A DNA stretch of 64,000 nucleotides from CAG-238 sp934277695 (GTDB lineage Bacteria; Bacillota; Clostridia; Peptostreptococcales; Anaerovoracaceae): contig CAKQVG010000004.1 of assembly GCA_934277695.1 (NCBI GenBank), positions 46,706-110,705 on the forward strand. The letters are read 5' to 3'. The translations under genes and the position numbers were made by a program. Below the pieces are notes generated by a model, which was not told the DNA's origin, made no database searches, and saw only the letters and a list, made by a program, of their open reading frames with translations. This document shows, one piece after another, positions 8,814-16,740 of the stretch (positions are counted from its first letter, which is position 1; every line of letters starts with the position of its first letter).

Positions 8814-9421
8814 TACAACCACACTCCAATCAATTCTTTAACCTTTTTCTGCACACGCAGTTTTTTTGCATACATCATAAGATTAGGTATATTCTTTTTC
8901 GGGTCATTAACATACCCCTGTATTGCTTTATTGAAAATTTCTTTATCCATTTTACTCATATTTTTCAGAACATCACAAATTGTTCTGTCACGGTCATAAA
9001 TTCGCACTTTTGTAAAATCAATCTCACCTGTTGTTTCACCAAGCGCAACCAAATCAGACTCAATGCGATATACTTTAATGAATGGGTACTCGATATTAGT
9101 TCGCAATTTTGAAACATTTCTATCTATGGCAAAATTCCATTCAGCGGGATTTCTATCACTGTATTTATAATAGAATAGAGCAGTTTCCATACAAAGAACA
9201 GCATCGGGAAACAAACTATTGATAATAACTATTTCTCTGGTTTCGCAGTCTTTAATCCAATGATAGTAGCCCCGTCTTATTCTTTCAATAAAGCCCTCAT
9301 CCAAAAGCTGCTTAATATCTGCATAATATAGCTTAGCTTCAAGAAGCTCGGCAGTAGTCATTACATGGTGATGCCGATTGAATAGCTTTCTCACATTTTT
9401 AATATCGTTTTCGCGAAGCAT
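8813..9421 (-). CDS. abiEi: AbiEi-type antitoxin and autorepressor
   Basis: Antitoxin with an N-terminal winged-helix domain (HHHVMTTAELLEAKLYYADI, residues 17-36) that normally binds the operon promoter. A C-terminal domain with YDRDRTICDVLKN follows, a stretch typical of AbiEi. Length is 202 residues and the start has GAGGTGG five bases ahead. It is the first gene of the five-gene operon. AbiEi proteins characterised so far repress their own promoters by binding inverted repeats, which fits the repeats just upstream. Here they would control the methyltransferase, HerA and nuclease genes as well. Confidence 0.9.
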   Translation of the reverse strand: MLRENDIKNVRKLFNRHHHVMTTAELLEAKLYYADIKQLLDEGFIERIRRGYYHWIKDCETREIVIINSLFPDAVLCMETALFYYKYSDRNPAEWNFAIDRNVSKLRTNIEYPFIKVYRIESDLVALGETTGEIDFTKVRIYDRDRTICDVLKNMSKMDKEIFNKAIQGYVNDPKKNIPNLMMYAKKLRVQKKVKELIGVWL

Positions 9422-9460
9422 TTGTCCACCTCTACTTAATTAGCCTACATCTGATTATTG

Positions 9461-9558
9461 TTGGGCACTTTACTATATTATTATATTCGATTTTCGCATA
9501 GAAAGTCAATAGTAAACTGCCAACTTAAAAATAAAATAAGTGGGCAGTTTACTATAGG
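9461..9558 (-). promoter_or_regulatory. Promoter of the AbiE-HerA operon with three operator-like repeats
   Basis: On the minus strand there is a -35 TTGACT (9504-9509), an 18-base spacer and a -10 TATAAT (9480-9485). Three copies of a GGCAGTTTACTAT-like element bracket it: 9461-9477 just downstream of the -10, 9509-9526 (inverted) abutting the -35, and 9538-9556 further upstream. The last two form an almost perfect inverted repeat around a 12-base centre. Placement over the start and -35 fits repression by AbiEi. Confidence 0.75.
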
Positions 9559-9596
9559 AAAAACAGATGACTTGTCCGCAAGTGAAAGACAACAAA

Positions 9597-9815
9597 TCAG
9601 CACGCTATTTGAAATTTTGACGAGGCAATGGCATATAAATTTATTGTTCGTTTTGTTCTGCCAACCTCGATAGAATAAGGCTTTTCGGCATTTTCCGCAT
9701 TATCAGTTTCATCATATTTTTTGATTTTCTCAAAGGTCGAAAAGCTATGTACCTTAAACCCGAAAACCTCACGCTTGTCCTCATATTTGATAGATTGGAA
9801 CATTTCCGTTGCTTC
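9597..9815 (-). pseudogene. Truncated remnant A of an unidentified protein
   Basis: A C-terminal fragment of about 70 codons, open from EATEMFQ to the stop at 9597. It ends in RTKRTINLYAIASSKFQIAC. Its 5' part is missing because the reading frame runs straight into cotJC sequence at about 9816-9822. It is homologous to the remnant at 3345-3575, with the same order and orientation. It has no start or ribosome binding site of its own. The protein family was not recognised. Confidence 0.55.
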
Positions 9816-10233
9816 TGTCGGCACAGAAGAAATCGGACATTTAGAGATGATTGCGACCATCGTTCATCAGCTTACCCGCAACATGACCATGGAGCAAATC
9901 AAAGAAGCAGGCTTTGAGACATATTTCGTGGACCATACCGCAGGCGTATACGCGCAGGCTGCGGCAGGTTTTCCGTTCGATGCCCTCTGCTTTGCATCCA
10001 AAGGCGATGCCATCACCGACCTGACGGAAAACATGGCTGCAGAGCAAAAGGCACGCACGACCTACGACAACATCATTCGTCTTTGCGACGACCCGGATGT
10101 CCTCGACCCAATCCGCTTCCTGCGTGAGCGAGAAGTCGTGCACTATCAGTGCTTCGGTGAAGGTCTGCGAATCGTTCAGGATAACCTTAACTCCAAAAAC
10201 TTCTACGCAATCAATCCGGAATTCGATATGTAA
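9816..10233 (+). pseudogene. cotJC: cotJC spore-coat protein, 5'-truncated
   Basis: The reading frame encodes the C-terminal two thirds of CotJC, a manganese-catalase-like spore coat protein. It starts at GTEEIGHLEMIATIVHQLTR, continues with FVDHTAGVY, then SKGDAITDLTENMAAEQKAR and FLREREVVHYQCFGEGLRIV, and ends normally (NPEFDM). The first ~60-70 residues expected of the family are gone. They are replaced by antisense sequence of the mobile remnant, giving a chimeric ORF from an ATG at 9721. The first metal-ligand region is therefore lost. No ribosome binding site serves the chimera, so I treat it as a broken gene. Confidence 0.85.
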
Positions 10234-10273
10234 CAGTTCTGCCAAAGGCCGGATCCCGAGAATCGGCCAACAA

Positions 10274-10325
10274 AAAACGCAGAGTCGTATTATATATAGT
10301 ACCATACGCTCTGCGTTTATTTTTC
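10274..10325. terminator. Hairpin terminator between cotJC and the ATPase gene
   Basis: Arms AAACGCAGAG (10275-10284) and CTCTGCGTTT (10308-10317) are separated by an AT-rich loop. They have T-rich sequence on the plus-strand side and A-rich on the other, so the hairpin could serve the convergent genes on both sides. Confidence 0.75.
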
Positions 10326-10350
10326 TTTGTGAGCAATCGTCCATTCTTTT

Positions 10351-11646
10351 TTAGATACAAAATGCCGCATACAGAGGCACAATTTTCTTATCGTCCTCGA
10401 AGCCAAAGTTTTTGGCGGAAAGTTTGATCGCATAAGAAGGATTATAGGTATCCATATAAACTTTCAGGCTCTTGGCTTTGGTGTTATCGGCGGATTTGAC
10501 TTCAATCGGAATCAGTTTTCCGTCACGCTGGATGACAAAATCGATTTCCGCTCCACGCTCGGACTGCCAGTAATAAGTGCGATATCCATTGATAGAAAGC
10601 TGCACATTGACATAGTTTTCTGCCATCCCACCCTTGAAATCATTGATTTCCGGCGTCTCATAGAGAACATCGTCAGCCGTCAGATCCTTCTTGGCACAAA
10701 GCAGCCCCAAATCGGATACATAAATTTTGAACGCATCAATATCCCGGTAGTTTTCAAGCGGCTTTTTGATCTGCTCCACCTTGTAAACCTGCGAGACGAT
10801 ACCGGACAGGCAAAGCCATTCGATTGCATTTTCAAATTCGGAAGCCCGTCCGCCTTTCTTTATCAGCTTATATTGAAAGCGAGTATTTTTCTTTGAAAGC
10901 TGAACGGTAATATTATCATAGGCAAGTCTGGTTTTCTTAATTTCATTCAAATTGTTGTACTTACTCATATCGTTGAGATAGCTTGCAAGTATCGTGTCCT
11001 GCGTATGGCGGACAAGAATGTAGTCCTTGGTCTGCGCGAACTGCATCACGCACTCCGGCATGCCGCCGACTACAAGATACTGACGATAGAGCTGCATTGC
11101 GGTTTCGTGCAAAGCCGCCGGCAGCGGCTTATCGGTATCGAAGCTTTTTTTTATCTCTTTTACGAGAGTTTCCTCTCCGAGAGCAAGCATGAATTCTTCC
11201 ATATCCATCGGATAAAGCGTTTTCATATCGACCTTTCCGACAGGAAAAGAAAACCGGGCTCGGTTGACTGCAACACCGAGCAGGCTGCCGAGGGCGATAA
11301 TGTGATACTCCGGCGCGTTCTCGCAGAAGTATTTGAGCGAAGTCAATGCCCTTTCGCAAAGCTGCACCTCGTCGAAAACAATCAGCGTCTTTTCCTTCAC
11401 GATCGTCTGCCCCGCAATATGGGACAAAATCGGTATCAGATAATCGGGGCTGATGTCTTCCTCAAAGGTCTCATTCAGCTTCGGATTGGTTTCAAAATTG
11501 AAATACGCTACATTCTCATAGCATGTGCGCCCAAACTCCAGAACGGAATAAGTCTTTCCGACCTGTCTTGCACCCTGCAAAACAAGAGGTTTTCGGTGTT
11601 CATCCTCTTTCCATGCTTCCAAGAAGCGCATAATTTTTCTGTACAT
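10351..11646 (-). CDS. AAA ATPase with C-terminal DUF4143 domain
   Basis: A stand-alone AAA protein of a family common in gut Firmicutes. Walker A is QGARQVGKTYS (about residues 23-33) and Walker B is LIVFDEVQLCE (about 88-98). The C-terminal half carries the DUF4143 nuclease-like fold with QSERGAEIDFVIQ and IPIEVKSAD, resembling PD-(D/E)XK catalytic motifs. Length is 431 residues. AAGGAGG precedes the start, and a TATACT-like -10 lies near 11676. The cellular role of the family is not established. Confidence 0.88.
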   Translation of the reverse strand: MYRKIMRFLEAWKEDEHRKPLVLQGARQVGKTYSVLEFGRTCYENVAYFNFETNPKLNETFEEDISPDYLIPILSHIAGQTIVKEKTLIVFDEVQLCERALTSLKYFCENAPEYHIIALGSLLGVAVNRARFSFPVGKVDMKTLYPMDMEEFMLALGEETLVKEIKKSFDTDKPLPAALHETAMQLYRQYLVVGGMPECVMQFAQTKDYILVRHTQDTILASYLNDMSKYNNLNEIKKTRLAYDNITVQLSKKNTRFQYKLIKKGGRASEFENAIEWLCLSGIVSQVYKVEQIKKPLENYRDIDAFKIYVSDLGLLCAKKDLTADDVLYETPEINDFKGGMAENYVNVQLSINGYRTYYWQSERGAEIDFVIQRDGKLIPIEVKSADNTKAKSLKVYMDTYNPSYAIKLSAKNFGFEDDKKIVPLYAAFCI

Positions 11647-11780
11647 AATCAGACCTCCTTAAAGGTTCTGATTATAGTATAACCAACTTTCGTGTTAAAA
11701 TCAATGGTTTTTTATTATATTTTCGCATTATTTTACATGAATATTTTTAATATTTTTACACTATTCGACACGAATAGTAA

Positions 11781-12650
11781 TTATATTCTCTCTCCAATCT
11801 TCTCGCCCATGCGGACCTTCGTTTCGATTCCTTCCCTGCTGTTTGTCAGAATATCCTCATCTACCCGCAGGACATCTTTCTTGACGCAGAGGATGACTGT
11901 CGAGCCGCCGAATTCAAAGCGGCCCTTCTCCTGCCCGCGTTTAAAAGAAAACCCGCCGTGCTTGTGGTAGTTTACGATTTTGCCGACCATAAGTGCTCCG
12001 ACTTCCATGTGGAGCAGTTTCCCGAAGTTTTCGGTTTCAAGCGCACAATAGCAGCGGCTGTTTTCCTTATAGATTGGAAAAATTTGTCCCGCGAACGGGT
12101 TCACCGTGTGAAAAACACCGTTTATATAGGTATCGCAGCTCTTGGTACCGTTGTCCGTATAGCAGTAGCGGTGATAATCGTCTACCGTGAGCCGGAACAA
12201 AAGCAGCAGACCGCCGCGGTATTCCTCAGCCAGCCTGCTGTCGCGAAAAAGACTGTGCATGGTATACTGCGTGTTCTTTATATGAAAAGAAGCACCGTCG
12301 CAGATTTCATGCACCGTCAGCCTGCTGTCGCACGGAGAGATGAAGCCGGCCGGCTCCGGTTCCACGGGACGCATGCCCTTTCTTATTCTGCGCGTAAAGA
12401 AGTCATTATAGGATTTGTATCTTCTGTGCTCATACTCGCGCATGTTGATGCCGTTTTTCTTTACGAATCCCGGAATTGCAAGTTTTGATATGCCCGAGGA
12501 CAAAACCGCTCCCCCGAGCCGGCTTACCCACGGTCTTACCAGAACTTTAAGCGCCATCCGTCCGCCGGCCGTACCGTACAGCTTTCTGAGAACGGCATCC
12601 TGCTGCGCGTCGCTCGGTACAGGCATTCCTTTTCTGTCTTTACATTCCAT
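11781..12650 (-). CDS. psd: Phosphatidylserine decarboxylase
   Basis: Makes phosphatidylethanolamine from phosphatidylserine at the membrane. The proenzyme is cleaved in an LGST-type motif to give a pyruvoyl cofactor. Here the motif is FEFGGSTVILCVKK near residue 255, with GGST replacing LGST, as in some clostridial enzymes. YHRYCYTDNG and KHGGFSFKRGQEKG are further family stretches. Length is 289 residues. Its start overlaps the pssA stop by 11 bases, and the two encode consecutive steps. Confidence 0.95.
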   Translation of the reverse strand: MECKDRKGMPVPSDAQQDAVLRKLYGTAGGRMALKVLVRPWVSRLGGAVLSSGISKLAIPGFVKKNGINMREYEHRRYKSYNDFFTRRIRKGMRPVEPEPAGFISPCDSRLTVHEICDGASFHIKNTQYTMHSLFRDSRLAEEYRGGLLLLFRLTVDDYHRYCYTDNGTKSCDTYINGVFHTVNPFAGQIFPIYKENSRCYCALETENFGKLLHMEVGALMVGKIVNYHKHGGFSFKRGQEKGRFEFGGSTVILCVKKDVLRVDEDILTNSREGIETKVRMGEKIGERI

Positions 12651-13293
12651 GATATGCCCCCGGCTGGCTCCAGCCCTGATTTACATAGATAAATACCAAT
12701 GCTGCCGCAACAACCACACAGATGAGCAGAAGCAGTTTATTGCTTGGTTTTCTGAGCTTGAAGTTCGATATGAACAGCATTCCCACTCCGAAAAGCAGAA
12801 CTGTCAGAATTGCATTATATGCAGACGCCGTAAAAATCCCTTTCAAAAGGTATACGAGTGGGAAAATCACCGCCGCGGAGGTAATCGGAAGGCCGTAATA
12901 CACTTTTTCGTGTTCCTCTTCCGAGAAAAAGTTGTTCGTCTCAATCACATTGAAGTACGCAAGCCGAATCACGCCGCAAATCGCATAGAAAATGATTGCC
13001 AGAAATCCCAGTCTGCCCTGAACTCCCATGCAGTAGCACAGGTATGCCGGAAACACGCCGAAAGCAGCCACATCGCAAAGCGAGTCGAGCTGAATGCCGA
13101 AGAGCTTCTCGTCATCGGTTCGGTCCTTCTTCCTGCGAGCGACCTTGCCGTCAAACATATCGAAAAAGCCCGAAAGAGCAAGACAGAATATTGCCGCTCC
13201 GAACACCCCCGCATGTGCAAATGTCATTCCCGTAATCGCCGAAATCAGGCTCATGTATGTAAGTATTACCGTATAATTATAAAATCCTATCAT
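12640..13293 (-). CDS. pssA: CDP-diacylglycerol-serine O-phosphatidyltransferase
   Basis: Multi-spanning membrane enzyme that makes phosphatidylserine, the substrate of Psd encoded next. The CDP-alcohol phosphotransferase signature DxxDGxxAR...G..xD...D is present as GFFDMFDGKVARRKK...LFGIQLDSLCDVAAFG. Start chosen at the ATG at 13293 behind GGGAGGAGAGAG; the longer frame from 13311 would put this ribosome binding site inside the gene. Length is 217 residues with about six membrane helices. It overlaps the preceding gene by 17 bases. Confidence 0.95.
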   Translation of the reverse strand: MIGFYNYTVILTYMSLISAITGMTFAHAGVFGAAIFCLALSGFFDMFDGKVARRKKDRTDDEKLFGIQLDSLCDVAAFGVFPAYLCYCMGVQGRLGFLAIIFYAICGVIRLAYFNVIETNNFFSEEEHEKVYYGLPITSAAVIFPLVYLLKGIFTASAYNAILTVLLFGVGMLFISNFKLRKPSNKLLLLICVVVAAALVFIYVNQGWSQPGAYHGM

Positions 13294-14332
13294 TTTTCTC
13301 TCTCCTCCCAAATATCAGAAAATACGCTGCCGCGGTGAAGACCGCGCTAATCAGCAGCTGCGCATAAAAACTCAAACCCCTGCTTATAATCATTGCCGGC
13401 GTGATTAACCCCGCTCCGCATACCGGCAAAAATATCAATTGAAATAAATGTTCGCTGATACCAAGACCTCCCGGCAGCGGAAGCATATCGACCGCCAGCG
13501 AAATCGCACCCTGCAAAACGATTACATCCGCAAGTCCAAGGCTGTGAATCCCGAATGAGCGCAAAACCACATAGGTAACCGCAAACAGCAGACAGCGCTG
13601 CACCAAGGTAATCCCAAGCACATTCAGGCTCACCTGCTTATGCCGGCGGACATAGACCGAAGTCTCCTTGTATCCGTCCATATAGCGGATGGCCTTTGCC
13701 TCCAGTCTCTCCAGCTTTTCCTGCTTTCCGCTCTTATGCAGATGTTTACGCATAATCCCGACAAACCACTGCACCAGGCTTTTCATGATTTCCGGCGACC
13801 ATACCACGGCAAGCATAAAAGCTACGCAAATCACATTCAGCACCAGCCCCAGATACACCCACGGCATTGCCGGGCGCAGCAGCCTGAGCTCAACAGCAGG
13901 TCTGAAAATCAAGACAAACAGCCCCAAAAGCACCAAAACCGTCTTATATGCGATTGTAACAATCATTAATGTAATCGTGGAAACATGCGCCGAAAGCTTG
14001 TCCTTGTTCATAAAAACGAGCTGCATGGGCTGTCCTCCGGAAGCCGTCGGCGTCACCAGACTAAAGAAAAACCCAACAAAGGAATATAAACAACAGTGCG
14101 AAAGTTTCGGTTTTTCTTTCAAGGTCCCCATCAAGTAGAAAATAATCACTGATTCGCTTAATATAAATGCAAACACCAGCAGGATTCCGACCAGCCACTC
14201 CGGACCTTTGGCATGTTCGATATATTCGGCCACCTCGGAAAAGTCCTCTCCGCGAAACACATAGTAAACCGTTATGCCGATACAGAGCGTCAAAAATATA
14301 AAATTAAACAGTACTTTCTTCTTTTTCTTCAT
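13277..14332 (-). CDS. YbhN/LPG-synthase-TM family flippase-like membrane protein
   Basis: A protein with about eight transmembrane helices of the UPF0104 family, related to the membrane half of lysylphosphatidylglycerol synthase (MprF). Family stretches are YSFVGFFFSLVTPTASGGQP and MLPLPGGLGISE. It lacks the cytosolic acyltransferase domain. It lies between a PAP2-type gene and pssA in an apparent phospholipid operon, so a role in lipid flipping or modification is likely but unproven. Starts at 14332 (ATGAAG after CGGGG) and 14338 are both possible; the first fits the ribosome binding site better. Confidence 0.85.
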   Translation of the reverse strand: MKKKKKVLFNFIFLTLCIGITVYYVFRGEDFSEVAEYIEHAKGPEWLVGILLVFAFILSESVIIFYLMGTLKEKPKLSHCCLYSFVGFFFSLVTPTASGGQPMQLVFMNKDKLSAHVSTITLMIVTIAYKTVLVLLGLFVLIFRPAVELRLLRPAMPWVYLGLVLNVICVAFMLAVVWSPEIMKSLVQWFVGIMRKHLHKSGKQEKLERLEAKAIRYMDGYKETSVYVRRHKQVSLNVLGITLVQRCLLFAVTYVVLRSFGIHSLGLADVIVLQGAISLAVDMLPLPGGLGISEHLFQLIFLPVCGAGLITPAMIISRGLSFYAQLLISAVFTAAAYFLIFGRREKNDRIL

Positions 14333-15020
14333 ATGCATCCCCGAACACTTTCTCGTTAATCCTCTCAAACACCTTTCTTACCGGTCGTGCGATGTCCGTT
14401 TTCATCGCTATACTGTAGCAAAGCAGCGCAAGCACCACTCCGCTTATAACATCTGAGATGTAGTGCTGCTTGGTGAACTGCGTCGATGCGAAAATCAGCA
14501 GTGCAAAAGCCAGCACACCTCCCTTCGCCACCCGGCTCATCTTTTCCGTTTTCATAAGACCCAGAAAGCAAAGCAGGCTGATGATACAGTGTATCGACGG
14601 AAACAGATTGTACGGCAGATCCAGCTTGTAAATCACCGCCAGCATCCAGTCAAAAACCGAGTTCATCTCGAGTACCGGCCTTGTGTTCATGGTCGGGAAG
14701 ACGACGAAAATAACTCCGCAGATTGTCCTGGAAAGAAGATCTGCCGTCACAAACCGGAACCAGAATTCCCTGTCATTAAAGCGCGCAATCAAGATATAGC
14801 ATATAACCCAGAAGGCAAAACTCGCCACATAAATCAAGACCCACCACGACTGGACGGGAACCCACCTGTCGAAATCCGTCGTCAAATCAAAGTGTCTGCG
14901 CCCCGCACATAAAAACTGCGTTGTCCAGTAGACAAAGCAGTTCCATACGAAGCAAAAGACCAGTGAGATAACTGCATATTTCGGAATCAATTTTTCTACA
15001 TTTTTCATCACTTTATCCAA
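14304..15020 (-). CDS. PAP2-superfamily membrane phosphatase/transferase
   Basis: A polytopic membrane protein of 238 residues with a degenerate PAP2 signature: FPSIHC replaces PSGHS, and FTKQHYISDVISG supplies the last histidine and aspartate. The early KxxxxxxRP block is not obvious, which is closer to the inositol-phosphorylceramide-synthase-like branch than to classical PAP2 phosphatases. The TTG at 15020 is used as start because AAGGGAG sits about five bases before it; the next ATG would be too far. It is the first gene of the phospholipid operon. Confidence 0.8.
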   Translation of the reverse strand: MDKVMKNVEKLIPKYAVISLVFCFVWNCFVYWTTQFLCAGRRHFDLTTDFDRWVPVQSWWVLIYVASFAFWVICYILIARFNDREFWFRFVTADLLSRTICGVIFVVFPTMNTRPVLEMNSVFDWMLAVIYKLDLPYNLFPSIHCIISLLCFLGLMKTEKMSRVAKGGVLAFALLIFASTQFTKQHYISDVISGVVLALLCYSIAMKTDIARPVRKVFERINEKVFGDAYEEKEESTV

Positions 15021-15104
15021 TTTTACTCCCTTATATTATATCTTATACTGAAAATTTTGCAATATCTTTACAGAATCTTAGCAGAATTATTAAGAACTGC
15101 GCAA

Positions 15105-15542
15105 TTATATCATATAATTGTTGGAATACATTTCCGTCTGCCGGTCAAGCAGGTCCTGCAGCGTGATTCCTTCAAGATAGTTTTCGATCGCATCACGAAG
15201 GCCTTTCCATAGCGGCAGTGTCACGCAAAACTCGCTGCGCTCGCAGCCCACGGGCGTTGTATCCAGACACGCAACAGGCGCAAGGCTTCCCTCCGTCAGT
15301 TCAAGGATATCTTTTACCGTATAAGCGCTCGGTGCTTTTGCAAGCCGATAGCCTCCCTGTGCGCCCCGGTTTGCCTGCAGAAAATCCGAACGGTTCAGAA
15401 TCGGAATAATCTGCTCCAGATATTTTTTTGAAATTCCCTGCCGCGCCGCAATATCTTTCAGCGAAACGAAACCCTCGCTCTGATGCTCCGCCAAATCTAT
15501 CATCATTCTGAGCGCATAACGCCCTTTCGTGGAAATCTTCAT
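15105..15542 (-). CDS. cymR: Rrf2-family transcriptional regulator, CymR-like
   Basis: A 145-residue winged-helix repressor starting MKISTKGRYALRMMIDLAEH, the hallmark of the Rrf2 group, with SLKDIAARQGISKKYLEQII as the recognition helix region. Cysteines are present (VACLDTTPVGCE, SEFCVTLPLW), so an iron-sulphur or cysteine-sensing form is possible. It lies just downstream of cysK on the same strand, which favours a CymR-like control of sulphur metabolism; the symbol is by analogy. AGGAGGT precedes the start at 15542; the longer frame lacks support. Confidence 0.85.
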   Translation of the reverse strand: MKISTKGRYALRMMIDLAEHQSEGFVSLKDIAARQGISKKYLEQIIPILNRSDFLQANRGAQGGYRLAKAPSAYTVKDILELTEGSLAPVACLDTTPVGCERSEFCVTLPLWKGLRDAIENYLEGITLQDLLDRQTEMYSNNYMI

Positions 15543-15611
15543 TCTGCACCTCCTCTTGTGCGCCGGCATGCAAAACTTTTCACACAAAAAGCCTCCTGCC
15601 CTATAATCTAC

Positions 15612-15640
15612 ATAATACCATGAAAATGCTAGGTTTTCAA
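15612..15640 (-). promoter_or_regulatory. Promoter of the Rrf2 regulator gene
   Basis: A -35 TTGAAA (15635-15640), a 17-base spacer and a -10 TATTAT (15612-15617), read on the minus strand, lie in the gap between cysK and the regulator gene. The regulator can therefore be transcribed on its own as well as by read-through from cysK. Confidence 0.6.
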
Positions 15641-15677
15641 GCAAGAGGCCAATATGGTTCAAATTTCCTAGTCGATA

Positions 15678-16607
15678 TTATTCAGCAAACATCGGGGTGG
15701 AGAGGTATCTTTCTCCGGTATCCGGCAGAAGTGCTACAATCACCTTGCCCTTGTTTTCCGGGTGTTTTGCAAGCTGCGACGCTGCATAAACAGCTGCACC
15801 GGATGAGATTCCGACAAGCACACCGCCTTTTCTTGCAAGCGTTCTTCCGGTTTCAAACGCATCCTCGTTTTCCACTGTAATGATTTCATCATAAATCTCT
15901 GTGTTGAGCGTATCCGGAACGAATCCTGCACCGATTCCCTGAATCTTGTGCGGGCCCGGAGTTCCTTTTGAAAGAACCGGAGAGCCTGCCGGTTCAACGG
16001 CAACCACTTTGACATCCGGATTCTTGCTCTTCAGGTATTCTCCTACGCCGGAAAGCGTTCCGCCTGTTCCGACTCCGGCAACAAAGATATCAACCTTTCC
16101 GTCTGTGTCTTCCCAGATTTCGGGACCTGTGGACGCCTTATGAGCCGATGGATTTGCCGGATTTGTGAACTGACTCGGAATGAAGCTTCCCGGAGTTTCC
16201 TTGGCGAGCTCCTCTGCCTTCGCAATTGCTCCCTTCATTCCTTTTGCGCCGTCTGTCAATACAAGTTCTGCACCATATGCCTTCAAAAGATTGCGGCGTT
16301 CAATGCTCATCGTTTCCGGCATCGTCAGAATAATCTTATACCCTCTGGAAGCTGCAACCGATGCCAGTCCGATTCCGGTATTTCCGCTGGTTGGTTCGAT
16401 GATAACCGCACCCGGCTTTAAAGCTCCCGACTTCTCGGCATCGTCAATCATCGCTCTTGCAATTCTGTCCTTGACGCTTCCCGCAGGATTGAAATATTCA
16501 AGCTTTCCGTAAACTTCAGCCTTGGTATCTTCATCTCCAACGATATTATTCAACTTGAGTAATGGCGTGCCCCCGATTAAATCTGTAATTCTTTCATATA
16601 CTTTCAT
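15678..16607 (-). CDS. cysK: Cysteine synthase A (O-acetylserine sulfhydrylase)
   Basis: PLP enzyme that makes cysteine from O-acetylserine and sulphide. The PLP lysine lies in NPAGSVKDRIA (about residue 42). PTSGNTGIGLA binds the substrate carboxylate and GVGTGGTLSGVG binds the cofactor phosphate. Length is 309 residues, normal for CysK. Start at 16607 is behind AAGGAGATG; the longer frame would reach into the promoter. It has its own promoter with an operator-like repeat, and the Rrf2 regulator gene follows. Confidence 0.97.
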   Translation of the reverse strand: MKVYERITDLIGGTPLLKLNNIVGDEDTKAEVYGKLEYFNPAGSVKDRIARAMIDDAEKSGALKPGAVIIEPTSGNTGIGLASVAASRGYKIILTMPETMSIERRNLLKAYGAELVLTDGAKGMKGAIAKAEELAKETPGSFIPSQFTNPANPSAHKASTGPEIWEDTDGKVDIFVAGVGTGGTLSGVGEYLKSKNPDVKVVAVEPAGSPVLSKGTPGPHKIQGIGAGFVPDTLNTEIYDEIITVENEDAFETGRTLARKGGVLVGISSGAAVYAASQLAKHPENKGKVIVALLPDTGERYLSTPMFAE

Positions 16608-16670
16608 TTTTACATCTCCTTTTTCATCATAATTTATATTTATTCCGCAGTGGTTTTTATTTCCCACAAA

Positions 16671-16721
16671 ACCTATCTGTTTTATAGGTATTATACTAGC
16701 ACTACTTTTCTGCTTTGTCAA
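16671..16721 (-). promoter_or_regulatory. cysK promoter with palindromic operator-like site
   Basis: Read on the minus strand: -35 TTGACA at 16716-16721, and a TAGTATAAT -10 region at 16690-16698. The palindrome ACCTAT-N7-ATAGGT (16671-16689) sits immediately downstream of the -10. A palindrome covering the transcription start fits repression by an Rrf2/CymR-type protein, whose gene is adjacent. Confidence 0.7.
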
Positions 16722-16740
16722 CACAAAAAATAAAAAAAAC

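Noticed and set aside
9841..10344. 167-codon ORF antisense to cotJC
   Set aside because: It mirrors the coding frame of the CotJC fragment and has no ribosome binding site or recognisable family.
10351..11646. DUF4143 ATPase as part of the defence island
   Set aside because: It lies beyond cotJC and a terminator and has its own promoter. This family is common in gut Firmicutes without a known defence link, so I kept it separate.
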